Below, one piece after another: positions 8,012 through 17,293 of a stretch of DNA of 64,000 nt. Source of the DNA: JABDMH01 sp965223215 (GTDB lineage: Bacteria > Bacteroidota > Bacteroidia > Chitinophagales > Saprospiraceae). A program made the translations under genes and the position numbers. The first letter of the stretch is position 1. Each line of letters begins with the position of its first letter. The notes beneath the pieces are model-generated. The model saw only the letters and a program-made list of their open reading frames with translations. It searched no databases and was not told where the DNA came from. The stretch covers positions 7,192,001 through 7,256,000 of the forward strand of contig CBDCVZ010000010.1 in the NCBI GenBank assembly GCA_965223215.1, read 5' to 3'.

Positions 8012-9793
8012 TCATCGTTTCTTTTCTCCTTTAGGTCCATCATAATTATAGGTGAACCAATCCACATCCACGTAGCCGGATTCTTCCCTTTCATTCCAGC
8101 AGAAAAAACCCAGTCGATCTCCAGTCCATTTTCCAAATTTAAGGGTAAAATTTGGTCCGAACCGACGATAGGATTTTCCATCGGTACTGTATTCAAAGAA
8201 TGCAAGGTGTCCGATATTCGAGGTTCGGATGATTAATTTGTCGGCTTTGATTTCAGGACCCTTGATTTCTTTTCCAGTCGTATTCGTGAAAAAGAGTGTC
8301 TTTTTATGAGGACTCTCCATATGTATTCCAAGAAGATGGTATAGACCTCCGAAGCGAACGAATCCGGCACGTTGTCCCGGCGACATGCCAGACAAATCGA
8401 AACGGGCGGCGGCTTCGCCTGAGGTGGTACCCATGATGCGTTGACTCAGGGTGTTGTAAGCTCTCCAAAAAGTGGTTTGTGAGCCTTCAGGGTTGGTCCA
8501 TTGATTTGATCTGGGTCCGGTGTGATCTCCCAGGGGCAAGGGCAGGCCGGCTTTTAGACGCAGCCAACCTGGTCGCTCACCCAATGACCAATATTTATTC
8601 CTGGGATTATGGTTCCATTCCCACTGAGGACCCAAGTCTGAACTGCTAAAGTCATCATCCGAGGCAGGAGCTGTGATTGGATGTCCCTGGATGGGCTTTT
8701 GATGGTGTCGAACTGGCTCTCCGATGTCATCGTCATCGATATCGACTCCGATGATAGGCCATCCGTCTGTCCAAGTAACTGGTTCCAAGCACTGAGGTCG
8801 ACCTTGAATAGGTAAATCCGTGTTTTGGATAAGCTGGTGCATATACCACCAACTGCCGTCAGGTGCTTGCATCAAACCGCCCTGACTACAGCTTCGATTA
8901 AAACCATTACCCCTTTCTAATACCACCTTTTTTTCATAGGGACCATAAATACTTTGCTCAGATCGCAGTACGATTTGTTTGCGATCATTTTCCGGACTTG
9001 GAATTTTGGTTGAGCCATGGGGGTCATCTAGAAACCATTCGGCCATAAAAATATACCAGGTACCATCTATACGATAAATCTTTGCTGCCTCCGCACCCAG
9101 GCCCGTGTATACCAGTTGTCCTGAATCCAATAATGTTTTACCATCCCAACTCATCTTATAAATGCGATTTTCATTTCCGGGAATTGTATTGTCAGATGAC
9201 TTTTGTTTGCCGGCCGTATTGCATATTAAATAAGCCTGATGACTTTCTTCATCCCAAAAAACTCCCGGATCATCTAGTACAAGGTCTGAGGTTAGCATCT
9301 GATGTGGCGCAGTCCAAGGCCCTCGAATATCAGTGGCCGTACTTACAAAGAGGCCGTGATTAAAGTCAATTTGATAGCAAAACCAGGTACTGTCGTGGTA
9401 AGCCAAATCTCCTGCCCAAACCCCGAAGGAATATCCATTCATGCGATCCCAATTATATTCCGGTGCCCACGCTAAGCTATCCCAAACATGACCGATACTT
9501 TTCCAGTTGACCATGTCTTTTGATTCCAGAATGACCATTCCAGGCGACATGTGTTGTTTGGAAGAAATCATATAATAGGTGTCTCCCAATCGTTCGATAT
9601 CTACATCAGGGTAATCAGCATTGAGAATTGGGTTGATGTAAGTTCCATCACCTTGGTCGCCCCAGTTGCCTGTGTGAGACTGCTGTGCCAGAACTTCCGA
9701 AGTGCCCAGGAAGCTGACTATAAAGTAGAAAATTAGCGGAGGGTTTTTATCATTAAATAATATCATAATTATGTAGATATTTTCTGAATTCAA
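8012..9793 (-). CDS. Exported GH43 glycoside hydrolase (xylosidase/arabinofuranosidase type)
   Basis: A five-bladed propeller GH43 catalytic domain (about residues 50-330) followed by a concanavalin-like C-terminal domain of the xylosidase type. Catalytic residues visible: general base D63 (NADYPDVD), pKa-modulating D175 (LDDPGVFW) and general acid E235 (GAEAAKIY). Family members remove arabinofuranosyl or xylosyl units from plant or algal glycans. The annotated 593 residues may start too early; residue 10 (position 9766, MILFNDKNPPLIFYF) gives a normal signal peptide ending at LAQQ. It sits upstream of the PQQ dehydrogenase operon and could feed it a pentose. A decayed copy of its 3' end lies at 1735-1900. 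The C-terminus ends in lysine-rich GEKKR. Confidence 0.88.
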   Translation of the reverse strand: MNSENIYIIMILFNDKNPPLIFYFIVSFLGTSEVLAQQSHTGNWGDQGDGTYINPILNADYPDVDIERLGDTYYMISSKQHMSPGMVILESKDMVNWKSIGHVWDSLAWAPEYNWDRMNGYSFGVWAGDLAYHDSTWFCYQIDFNHGLFVSTATDIRGPWTAPHQMLTSDLVLDDPGVFWDEESHQAYLICNTAGKQKSSDNTIPGNENRIYKMSWDGKTLLDSGQLVYTGLGAEAAKIYRIDGTWYIFMAEWFLDDPHGSTKIPSPENDRKQIVLRSEQSIYGPYEKKVVLERGNGFNRSCSQGGLMQAPDGSWWYMHQLIQNTDLPIQGRPQCLEPVTWTDGWPIIGVDIDDDDIGEPVRHHQKPIQGHPITAPASDDDFSSSDLGPQWEWNHNPRNKYWSLGERPGWLRLKAGLPLPLGDHTGPRSNQWTNPEGSQTTFWRAYNTLSQRIMGTTSGEAAARFDLSGMSPGQRAGFVRFGGLYHLLGIHMESPHKKTLFFTNTTGKEIKGPEIKADKLIIRTSNIGHLAFFEYSTDGKSYRRFGPNFTLKFGKWTGDRLGFFCWNEREESGYVDVDWFTYNYDGPKGEKKR

Positions 9794-9847
9794 TGTGCCC
9801 GACTAAAATTCTCAACCGGACCGCCATTGGATGGTGTCCTGATTATT

Positions 9848-10753
9848 CTACCCTAAATATTCAATTCTATTCAATTTCTTCAGTGCAGTTCTTTCATACA
9901 ATTCGTACACCAAACCATCCTTTAGTCCGACCTTGGGGACTAATATCTGGTCACTTTTCATGAGCTTAAGTACCCTGATGTAGATCTCCGATGCTGGAAT
10001 GATTACATCTGCCCGGTCTGGGTTCATTTTCAATATTGACATTCGTTGATCATAAGTAAATTCATTTACGTAAGCCTTAAGTGCCTTCAGCTCGGCAAGT
10101 GACAACGTCCTGTTGTTGGCCTTATTCGCAAGGCTATACAATCTGTTGATATTTCCTCCCGTACCTATTCCAATCACATTTTTTGACTTGTAAAACTGCG
10201 TACTCTTGACATACTTTTTTATTTCTACGAAAACCTTGGAGCGTTCTTCAGCCGACAATTGTCTCACTGAGCCTACTCTAAACGATTGGCTGTGAATCAG
10301 CTGATCTTTGGTTATTAAATTGAGTTCGGTACTTCCACCTCCTACGTCTATGTGAATGTATTTTCCATCTTGGAGAAAGGGGATGATGGCTTTGTTCAAT
10401 ATTTGTGCTTCTGTCTCACCAGAAATGATATGGATCTTTAGGCCGGTTTCCTGCAGGATTTGTTGATTAACTTCTGGTGAGTTGGTGGCCTCACGCATAG
10501 CCGAGGTAGCTACCGCATAGTAATCCTCCACTTCGTATAGTTCGATCAACAATTTGAAGGTCATCATCAATTTTCTGAACTTATCGACCACTGAGTCGCT
10601 TATTGATCCGTTGGAGAAAACATCTTGACCCAGCCGCAACGGAAACCTCAAGAATTCTAACTTCTTAAAGCTTACCAAGTCTGCGTCGTCATATACCTTG
10701 ACAATCTGCAGACGAATAGCATTTGAACCAATGTCAATAGCTGCTAATTTCAT
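9848..10753 (-). CDS. Ppx/GppA-family exopolyphosphatase
   Basis: A 301-residue cytoplasmic protein of the ASKHA fold with the phosphate-1 motif at the N-terminus (AAIDIGSNAIRLQIV), the SGETEAQ motif at 111-117 that holds a catalytic acidic residue, and the phosphate-2 motif DVGGGSTE at 136-143. It is the short two-domain form common in Bacteroidota, without the C-terminal helical domain of E. coli Ppx. It would hydrolyse polyphosphate or pppGpp. There is no functional link to the neighbours; it probably marks the native chromosome edge beside the sugar cassette, because the duplicated repeat ends at its stop codon. Confidence 0.88.
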   Translation of the reverse strand: MKLAAIDIGSNAIRLQIVKVYDDADLVSFKKLEFLRFPLRLGQDVFSNGSISDSVVDKFRKLMMTFKLLIELYEVEDYYAVATSAMREATNSPEVNQQILQETGLKIHIISGETEAQILNKAIIPFLQDGKYIHIDVGGGSTELNLITKDQLIHSQSFRVGSVRQLSAEERSKVFVEIKKYVKSTQFYKSKNVIGIGTGGNINRLYSLANKANNRTLSLAELKALKAYVNEFTYDQRMSILKMNPDRADVIIPASEIYIRVLKLMKSDQILVPKVGLKDGLVYELYERTALKKLNRIEYLG

Positions 10754-11051
10754 ATAAGTTATTTAGCTGCTTCAACTCATTATTTATTTTTGCCTGGCAG
10801 GCTTGAGATTTTTGGGTTCCCTCTGCGGCTTTATTCCAATGGAGATTGCCTTGGTTATCTGCATATTGATTGTCTCACAATGGTTCAGGTACGCATCCTG
10901 CTAGACATGGATATCTTAATCTTGGAAGAGTAGCTGTTGAGGCTTTTATAGACTTCCATTCCACAGTCAGCTGCAAGTTAATCTAGTCTAAAATGGGGTG
11001 GAATTAAATCCCACCCCGCTTGTATGAATAAAACTAAACTGCCTTCGATTC
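10754..11051. other. Intergenic, no gene recognised
   Basis: About 300 bases between the ppx-like start and a SusD remnant. Short open stretches exist on both strands but none has a recognisable family or start context. It may hold the ppx promoter. Confidence 0.4.
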
Positions 11052-11262
11052 TTACCTGTATCCGTTGTTTGTGGGATCTGATTCCAACAAAGCTGGGATT
11101 AATTCCAATTCCTGTAAGGGAATGGGCAATGGAACATGATAAGGTCTTATGTTTCATTGGGTTTCCAAAATTTATATTAACGATTTTGAACCACCATCCA
11201 GAAGAATACCCTATCTGATCAAATCTTCTATGATCTTCTCCAGCTAATGCACATTTACACAA
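11052..11262 (-). pseudogene. SusD-family C-terminal remnant
   Basis: Read on the minus strand, one frame gives LAGEDHRRFDQIG, the conserved SusD E-hRRFDLIRWG region. A second frame gives HVPLPIPLQELELIP, then NNGYR and a stop (11054-11052), the usual SusD ending. The two halves are in different frames and about 40 residues are lost. It is not a copy of the adjacent SusD (HHVLLPIPLNELQLNPNL), so a second SusD gene once stood here. Confidence 0.7.
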
Positions 11263-11357
11263 AGTTCAATTCCATTTTCAAAACTAACTCAACAAACTCA
11301 ATAGCTTAAATTACAGGGACAAATATAGCTTTCAAGATTTCTTACTCATAACCACTC

Positions 11358-12840
11358 TTAGTAACCCGGATTTTGAGTCAAATTTGGATTTAATTGCAAC
11401 TCATTTAACGGAATTGGAAGTAAAACATGGTGGTCTTGAATATTCACGTTAGGAGTATAAGTCTTAAATTCAGCATTTCTAACAACGTCTAAATAAATAC
11501 CCCATCTTATTAAATCGTATCTTCTTGTTGCTTCAGCTGCTAGCTCCCATTTACGCTCATCATAAATAGCCTCTCTAAATTGTTGTTGGCTTAGACCGAC
11601 TAATTCCCATTCAGCCTGTGTTTCATAAGCACGCTGTCTAATAGGGTGGATATACTGGTATGCATCTGCAGGTCCAGTCACCTCATTTGCGCACTCGGCA
11701 GCCATAAGATAAACATCCGCTAAACGAAATACCAATCGATTATCTCCGTGATTGAAACGTGGAGAAGTCTCAAACATGCGATTCATGAATTTAGGCATGT
11801 AGGTATGATTCAGTACAATGCCCTCGTAATCAGCCATAATATTCAACGGCCTTCGTAAATCATTCATTGGAAATTTATTGACGAAGTCTACTGAAGCTAT
11901 CTGAAGGCCGGTACCATTAAATTCTTCTCCATTGGCTGCTAATGCATCTCTTAAAGCTTGATTCTCTTCCGCATTGGCTGGCTCATCCCTTATACGCGGA
12001 TTAAAGAGACTTGGTCTCCAATAATTATTTCCTGCAAATGAGCGACCGGGGAAAGCCGGCTCGAATTGACCTGTAATATCCTTGGCAAAATCTAAAGACC
12101 ATATAATTTCTTCATTGTATTCATTGGCGGGATCAAAAACTTCAGCATAAGTCGGCAGTAACATATGCGGCGACTGGTTAATTATTTCCAAACATTTGCT
12201 TAAACCTGCCTGCCAATTTTGGGCTTCCATATGAATTTTTGCTTCAATTATCGCTGCTGCCCATTTAGTAGCCCTACCTCTATTTTCAGCCGTATTCACG
12301 GATGGCAGGTTATTTTGTGCAAACTCCAAATCATCCAATACACTGGCTATAATTTCATTCTTACTGGTTCTTGCCAGTTGTGCGATTTCATTTAAGGTCA
12401 ATGGATCATTGTAAAAAGGTGCGTCACCCCAAAGGTTGGTTATATGCCAATAAGACATTGCACGCAAAAATCTCGCCTGTGCAATTACATCGGTCTGAAC
12501 ATCTTGTGAGATGTCCCCATTCCCGTCAACTCTATCAATAATAACATTGGCATTTAGGATCACTCTATATAAATTTTGCCATGTATCCGATACACTCATT
12601 TTTTGGTTTGAGGCGTCAGCAGTGACTTCACTTAAAGTATAATTACCCATTACCTCAAATATCGGATGAGTTCGATTTGGCTCTATAATATCGACCCCGT
12701 TGTCATACCAATTGTCTAACCCTGCTTGCCCGTAGATTGAGTTGTTTTTAATTACCGAATATACACCTGTTATGGCTTGTTGTGCATCCGCGTCGCTAGT
12801 AAAGAAATTTTCAGGAGCAATAATGTCTGTAACGGCCCCC
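11358..12840 (-). pseudogene. SusD/RagB-family glycan-binding lipoprotein, 5' end cut by an IS
   Basis: The minus-strand frame is open from 12839 to the stop at 11358, about 490 codons, starting inside the protein at AVTDIIAPENFF, which is the usual SusD N-terminus just after the lipobox. An in-frame stop (12842-12840) and then IS3-family sequence replace the signal peptide. The first ATG is at 12650 (MGNYTLSEVTADASNQK), too far in to restore export. SusD motifs present include ARFLRAMSYWHITNLWGD, the RLADVYLMAAECANEV tetratricopeptide region, ERKWELAAEATRRYDLIRWG and the terminal NPNLTQNPGY. A working protein would bind glycan at the cell surface and cap SusC. As it stands it is probably not exported or functional. 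Confidence 0.8.
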
Positions 12841-12857
12841 TAGAGATTAAGACAGAG

Positions 12858-12877
12858 CTACAAAAAAATTTTTGTAG
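12858..12877. repeat. Near-palindrome upstream of IS orfA
   Basis: The sequence CTACAAAAAAATTTTTGTAG can form a hairpin directly before the orfA start at 12880. Such structures often hide the transposase start from read-through transcripts. That role is inference. Confidence 0.5.
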
Positions 12878-12879
12878 TT

Positions 12880-13212
12880 ATGAGTATGAAAACCACATCA
12901 AAAGGGACCAAGAAATTCAGTAAAGAAGAGAAGTTGAAGATTTTAGAGGAAGCGAAGACAAACGGAGTAGGAATTACTCTGAGTAAATATGGAGTTTATC
13001 AGGCGACGTATTATTACTGGAAGAAGAAGTTGCTGGTGTACGGTAAAGAGGGCTTAGAACATCAGCAGCAAAAAGATCTTCACAAACGGCTCAAGAAGCT
13101 CGAAGAAGAGAACAAGAAACTCAAACAACTTATAGGTCAGAAGGAATTGGAGAGTGAGTTGAAGGACGAGATGTTAAAAAAAAAGTATCCCGAATTGAGA
13201 AAAGACAGCTAG
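12880..13212 (+). CDS. IS3-family transposase OrfA (helix-turn-helix)
   Basis: A 110-residue HTH_Tnp_1 protein: KFSKEEKLKILEEAKTNG, then SKYGVYQATYYYWKKK, then a leucine-rich coiled coil (HKRLKKLEEENKKLKQLIG). OrfA binds the IS ends and regulates transposition. Near its 3' end (13176-13184) a run of nine A residues forms an A-AAA-AAG slippery site. OrfB is in the -1 frame and is open through this site, so a fused OrfAB transposase can be made by programmed frameshifting. OrfA ends in TAG, which overlaps the GTG of OrfB (TAGTG). Confidence 0.9.
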   Translation: MSMKTTSKGTKKFSKEEKLKILEEAKTNGVGITLSKYGVYQATYYYWKKKLLVYGKEGLEHQQQKDLHKRLKKLEEENKKLKQLIGQKELESELKDEMLKKKYPELRKDS

Positions 13213-14219
13213 TGGGTGAATACATGTTTCGTGGAATGAAACGCGATGATTGCTTGAGTATCGTAGGTTTGACAAAGAACCAATATTACTATTCTCAGCT
13301 AGGCACCAAACCAGGAAGAAAGCCAAGTAGCACCACGATCTGGCGAGATCCAAGGACCATGGAATATCATGAAGTGGATAATTTACAAATTGTGGAAAAG
13401 ATAATAGCGTTGAAGCTGGACCCTGATCACAGTAATTGGTATCGAATGCTTTCTGTGAACTTGGCTATGATGGGATACTACATTAATCATAAGAAGGTTT
13501 ACCGACTGATGCAGTCGTATGTTCTTTTGGAGTCACCGCGCAAGAGTAAGGGAAGAAACTTTATTAAATATAGACGAGTAGCTCCACAGAAACCATTGAG
13601 AATCATTGAGATGGACATCAAGTTTATTTGGATCTATGAGGTAAACAGATATGCTAAGGTTCTCACCATTCTGGACACCTTCACTCGGTACACACTACAT
13701 TGGACAGTTGGATATTCAATGAAGAGTTGTCAAGTTAAGCAGGCATTTGAGCAAGTGATTGCCGAATATTTTCAACCAGCAGACCTTCTTAATCTGGAGG
13801 TAGAAGTTGAGCTGAGAAACGATAATGATAAGGTCTTTGAGGCCAAAGAGGTCCAGGAATTTTTTAAATCTAATCATATTAATCAACTCTTCACCCATCC
13901 CTATACTCCTGAAGAAAATGGACACATCGAGAGTTTTCACAGCATCATCTCCAAGGCATTGAAGCATGACAAATTTTCTTGCATGGAAGCCCTTGAGGCT
14001 AGGCTCGAAAAGTTTTACAAATGCTACAACAATGATCGAGCACACGGTTCCACAAACGGTGTGCCGCCAGGAAAGTTCTGGTTATTGCATGAGATCGGCA
14101 AGGTGGAAATTGAAAACTTAGACAAACGTCGAGTACGATACAGGCTAAAAGTAGCATATCAAGACATTTTGACAATAGAGAACATTGACAAGTATAAATA
14201 TCGAAGATTAAGAGCCTGA
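13212..14219 (+). CDS. IS3-family transposase OrfB (DDE integrase)
   Basis: A 335-residue retroviral-type integrase core. The DDE triad is visible as D in IEMDIKFIWI (about residue 133), D in LRNDNDKVF (about 205) and E in EENGHIESFHS (about 240). The N-terminus carries the IS3-type KNQYYY helix-turn-helix. No stop or frameshift is seen in the catalytic core, so the element may still be active. The GTG start overlaps the OrfA stop, which also allows translational coupling. The gene faces the opposite way to the interrupted susCD. Confidence 0.9.
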   Translation: MGEYMFRGMKRDDCLSIVGLTKNQYYYSQLGTKPGRKPSSTTIWRDPRTMEYHEVDNLQIVEKIIALKLDPDHSNWYRMLSVNLAMMGYYINHKKVYRLMQSYVLLESPRKSKGRNFIKYRRVAPQKPLRIIEMDIKFIWIYEVNRYAKVLTILDTFTRYTLHWTVGYSMKSCQVKQAFEQVIAEYFQPADLLNLEVEVELRNDNDKVFEAKEVQEFFKSNHINQLFTHPYTPEENGHIESFHSIISKALKHDKFSCMEALEARLEKFYKCYNNDRAHGSTNGVPPGKFWLLHEIGKVEIENLDKRRVRYRLKVAYQDILTIENIDKYKYRRLRA

Positions 14220-14232
14220 GGGAGACTCTCGC

Positions 14233-14267
14233 CTTATTTCGGAAGCCCTCAATGGGCTGAAGAAATA
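14233..14267. terminator. Imperfect hairpin after IS orfB
   Basis: TTATTTCGGAAGCCC, loop TCAAT, GGGCTGAAGAAATAA: a 15-bp stem with three mismatches, just after the orfB stop. It could end the IS transcript, or readthrough from susC on the other strand, since both arms end in A/T runs. Confidence 0.5.
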
Positions 14268-14363
14268 AATTGCAATGGCAGGCCTGCTCAATTACAAATC
14301 AACATCGAGTCATAGTCACCCTCAATCGACTCTCGCTAAAAGCAAAGATATCTGCTTAATTTT

Positions 14364-17234
14364 TTACTTATTTAACCTTGTAGCAAACAGTCTGAATAAT
14401 CGGGGGCTGAACCAGCCATCCCATCCCATTTTTTGCACTGGAAAATTATATGTCAAACGAACATTTTTTAGACGCAAATGTGTACCATCTTCAATTTCAA
14501 AGGAATTGGGTTGATAAGCACCTTCAACAAATCCAGGTCTAGGAATATCTGAAGTTGGGTTGTCAGCCGACCAGTAATTAGCAACTTCTGCATATTTTGG
14601 AAGCTCCCCTCGAATGAAAAAGCTATTACGTGTTCTTAAATTGTACACTTCATTGCCAACCGTTCCTTGTATATAAATATTTAGATCAAAGTTTTTATAG
14701 GAAAAATTGTTTTCAAATCCATAAATTAAATCTGGCCATGGATTACCTAATACTTCAAAATCCTCGTTGGATATGGCACCATCTCCATTTGTATCTTGAT
14801 ATTTGGGCCCACCAACAGCATTTGTTGCTGGATCTTGCCCTGAAGCAACAATTTCTTCTTGACTTTTCCAAGTTCCTAAATACTGTGCTCCCGTAAATAC
14901 TGGTGATGGTTCACCAACGATTAATCTTAAGTTCCCGGCACCAAGAATCTGGTCTACAACTACGTCTATAAACTCCTCTCCTCCAAGATCCAATATTTTG
15001 TTTTTATTCGACGATAAGGTTACAGTAGAATTCCATTTAAAATTAGACTTTGAAACATTATAAGAAGTAAGCAAAAACTCCCATCCTTTGTTCTCTAAAG
15101 AACCAATATTTTGCAATTGATTTGTATACCCCGTTTGTCTTGGTATGGTAACATTCAATAACAGGTCATTAGTCTCTTTTTGGTAATAGTTGAGTTCTGT
15201 AAAAAGCCTACCGTCGAAAAGCGAAGCTTCCAAAGCAATATCAAATGCTGTAGTTGTTTCCCATTTCAAATCAGGATTTGCTGGTCTTCCCAGTAATGCC
15301 CCTGGAACTTCAATGCCATTAAAAGAAGTATTTGCCTCAACTAAAACACCTAAGGTATTATATGGAGAGATGGCCTGATTTCCTGATTTACCATAACTGG
15401 TTCTTAATTTTAGATCATCGACAAAATTTTGATTTTGCATAAAAGGCTCTTCCGAAATTCTCCACGCAGCTGCAATAGATGGATAAAATTCATATTTATT
15501 GCCAGGTGCAAACACAGAGCTTCCGTCACTTCTACCCACTAATGTTAGTAAGTACTTGTCTTTAAACGTATAATTAAGCCTTCCGAAAAAGGAAACAATG
15601 GTATTTTGAGTATAAGAAGAACCTAGTAAATTTCTTAAGGGATCGCTTCCTGTTCCTAAATTGTTGAATGTAGTTGCGTCTGTAGTAAAACCAAAAGCTT
15701 GCGAAAACGCAGTTTCAAGGGTTGTTTTCTGAAAAGAAGCGCCACCTAAAAGAGTGTAACTGTGATTCCCATTAAAATCTCCAGAATATTGTATGGTATT
15801 TTCGTTATTCCATCCAAAAGATGAGGTAGTGGATATCTTGGCATTACTATCCGTGGTAGGTAAATCTGGTCTTTGGCTAGACGTAAACTCATTTCTTTTT
15901 AAGGTGGTAATGTCGGGATTAAAAGTAGAGCGAATAATTAAATTTTCAATAGGACTATACTCTAAATATACCGTTCCTAATAAATTGCCTATGGTGGTCT
16001 CATCTATATCCAATTGCGACGTGGCAACAGGGTTGTTAAATGGATTACCAACTACTTCGTTAGTTCCATTAAAAGAACCGTCATCATTATATATCGGCTG
16101 GGTTGGCAAAATACCTAAAAGACCGCCATAGCCAACAACACCATTATCCTGCTTAATTCTTGAATAATTCATACGGAGGCCTGCATTCAATTTATCACTT
16201 AATTGGAAATCCAAGTTTGATCTAAAAATATATTTTTGAATTCCTGAATTATCAATAAGACCATCTTGATCGAAAAAATTTAGCGAGTTATAATAATTAA
16301 CATTTCCATTTTCTAAAGAACCAGCTATAGAAACATCCGCATTATATATCGGTGATGGGTTTAGTAAAAGGTCAAAATAGTTGTTATCCGGATAGTCCGA
16401 GGGATTTCCTGGAAATGGTGCGGCTACACCTCTAAGTATTGCATCTTGATTCGTGTAATTTATCTGTTGTGCTTGATTTAAGTACGCTGGTCGCTCAGGA
16501 ACCATCTGCGTACTAGTAGATAAACCTACACTTACTTGAGGTTTACCTGCCCCTACACGGGCGCCACTTTTAGTGGTTACCAATACCACGCCATTTGCAC
16601 CTCTAGATCCATAAATGGCAATTGAGGATGCATCTTTTAATATCTCTATGGATTGGACATCATTGGCATTAATATTATTTAGGTTGAAATTAGTGCCAAC
16701 AATAATACCATCAATAACCCATAGTGGTTCGTTACTACCTGTTATGGAGTTACCACCTCTAACCCTAATGGCAGTACCCGCACCTGGTGCACCACTAACT
16801 TGTGTAACTTGCACACCTGCAGCCCTACCTTGTAAAGCTTGATCCACTCTCGAAACCGGTAAAGCTGCAACATCTTCAGCGCCTACAGAAGACACTGAAC
16901 CAGTTAGGTCTGATTTTTTTAGTTTTCCATATCCTACTACCACGACTTCATCCAGTTGTGAAATCGAAGAGGTGAGCGTGATCTGAACATTTGAGACACC
17001 CGCAATGCTGACCTCTTGGGTCTGATATCCTGTATAGGAAATTACCAGCGTCTGCGCATCATCAGGTACAGATAGGGAAAAATTTCCATCCAGATCGGTC
17101 ACCGTACCTGATGCGGTTCCTTTGACGACAATGGTTGCTCCGATCAGCGGTTCTCCAGTTTCATCAACCACCGTTCCAGTAATATCTCTTTCCGCCAACA
17201 TCTGACTCGCGGTACTAAGAATTGAACTCAGCAT
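14364..17234 (-). CDS. SusC/RagA-type TonB-dependent outer-membrane transporter (main part)
   Basis: 956 residues in this frame: a carboxypeptidase-like beta domain (DITGTVVDETGEPLIGATIVVKG), a TonB-box region (SQLDEVVVVGYG), the plug (GRAAGVQVTQVSG, VRGGNSITGSNEPLWVIDG, DASSIAIYGSRGANGVVLVTT) and the barrel. It imports large oligosaccharides with SusD using TonB energy. Upstream in the -1 frame lies its signal peptide and STN domain (17294-17647). The linker RKIKRKFEQIEKLEREEE is readable in this frame back to the T-run at 17329-17334, so one missing base separates the halves. As sequenced, this part has no signal peptide. STN-containing transporters signal to a FecR/sigma pair, which is encoded directly upstream. 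The barrel ends normally, 16 bases short of the IS side. Confidence 0.88.
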   Translation of the reverse strand: MLSSILSTASQMLAERDITGTVVDETGEPLIGATIVVKGTASGTVTDLDGNFSLSVPDDAQTLVISYTGYQTQEVSIAGVSNVQITLTSSISQLDEVVVVGYGKLKKSDLTGSVSSVGAEDVAALPVSRVDQALQGRAAGVQVTQVSGAPGAGTAIRVRGGNSITGSNEPLWVIDGIIVGTNFNLNNINANDVQSIEILKDASSIAIYGSRGANGVVLVTTKSGARVGAGKPQVSVGLSTSTQMVPERPAYLNQAQQINYTNQDAILRGVAAPFPGNPSDYPDNNYFDLLLNPSPIYNADVSIAGSLENGNVNYYNSLNFFDQDGLIDNSGIQKYIFRSNLDFQLSDKLNAGLRMNYSRIKQDNGVVGYGGLLGILPTQPIYNDDGSFNGTNEVVGNPFNNPVATSQLDIDETTIGNLLGTVYLEYSPIENLIIRSTFNPDITTLKRNEFTSSQRPDLPTTDSNAKISTTSSFGWNNENTIQYSGDFNGNHSYTLLGGASFQKTTLETAFSQAFGFTTDATTFNNLGTGSDPLRNLLGSSYTQNTIVSFFGRLNYTFKDKYLLTLVGRSDGSSVFAPGNKYEFYPSIAAAWRISEEPFMQNQNFVDDLKLRTSYGKSGNQAISPYNTLGVLVEANTSFNGIEVPGALLGRPANPDLKWETTTAFDIALEASLFDGRLFTELNYYQKETNDLLLNVTIPRQTGYTNQLQNIGSLENKGWEFLLTSYNVSKSNFKWNSTVTLSSNKNKILDLGGEEFIDVVVDQILGAGNLRLIVGEPSPVFTGAQYLGTWKSQEEIVASGQDPATNAVGGPKYQDTNGDGAISNEDFEVLGNPWPDLIYGFENNFSYKNFDLNIYIQGTVGNEVYNLRTRNSFFIRGELPKYAEVANYWSADNPTSDIPRPGFVEGAYQPNSFEIEDGTHLRLKNVRLTYNFPVQKMGWDGWFSPRLFRLFATRLNK

Positions 17235-17293
17235 TTTTTGTTGGTCGGGTGTTTGCTGCTGAATGCTGATTTCCTCCTCTCGCTCTAATTTTT

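Larger units (their letters stand above)
12841..14340 (+). mobile_element. IS3-family insertion sequence (ends unresolved)
   Basis: Two overlapping transposase frames (orfA 12880-13212, orfB to 14219) lie in opposite orientation to SusC/SusD and replace the start of susD. The left boundary is near 12830-12842, where the SusD frame ends and the sequence CGGCCCCCTAGAG begins, similar in style to IS3 termini. I could not find the matching right inverted repeat before the susC stop at 14364. The right end may be truncated by a deletion that also removed the SusD leader. A 20-base near-palindrome at 12858-12877 precedes orfA and could block read-in transcription. Confidence 0.75.

Noticed and set aside
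12858..12877. The palindrome as the IS terminal inverted repeat
   Set aside because: It is a self-complementary hairpin beside orfA and has no partner at the other end of the element.
14328..14336. GACTCTCGC repeated at 14224 and 14328 as a target-site duplication
   Set aside because: Both copies are on the same side of the transposase genes and nine bases is too long for an IS3 element, which normally makes about three.
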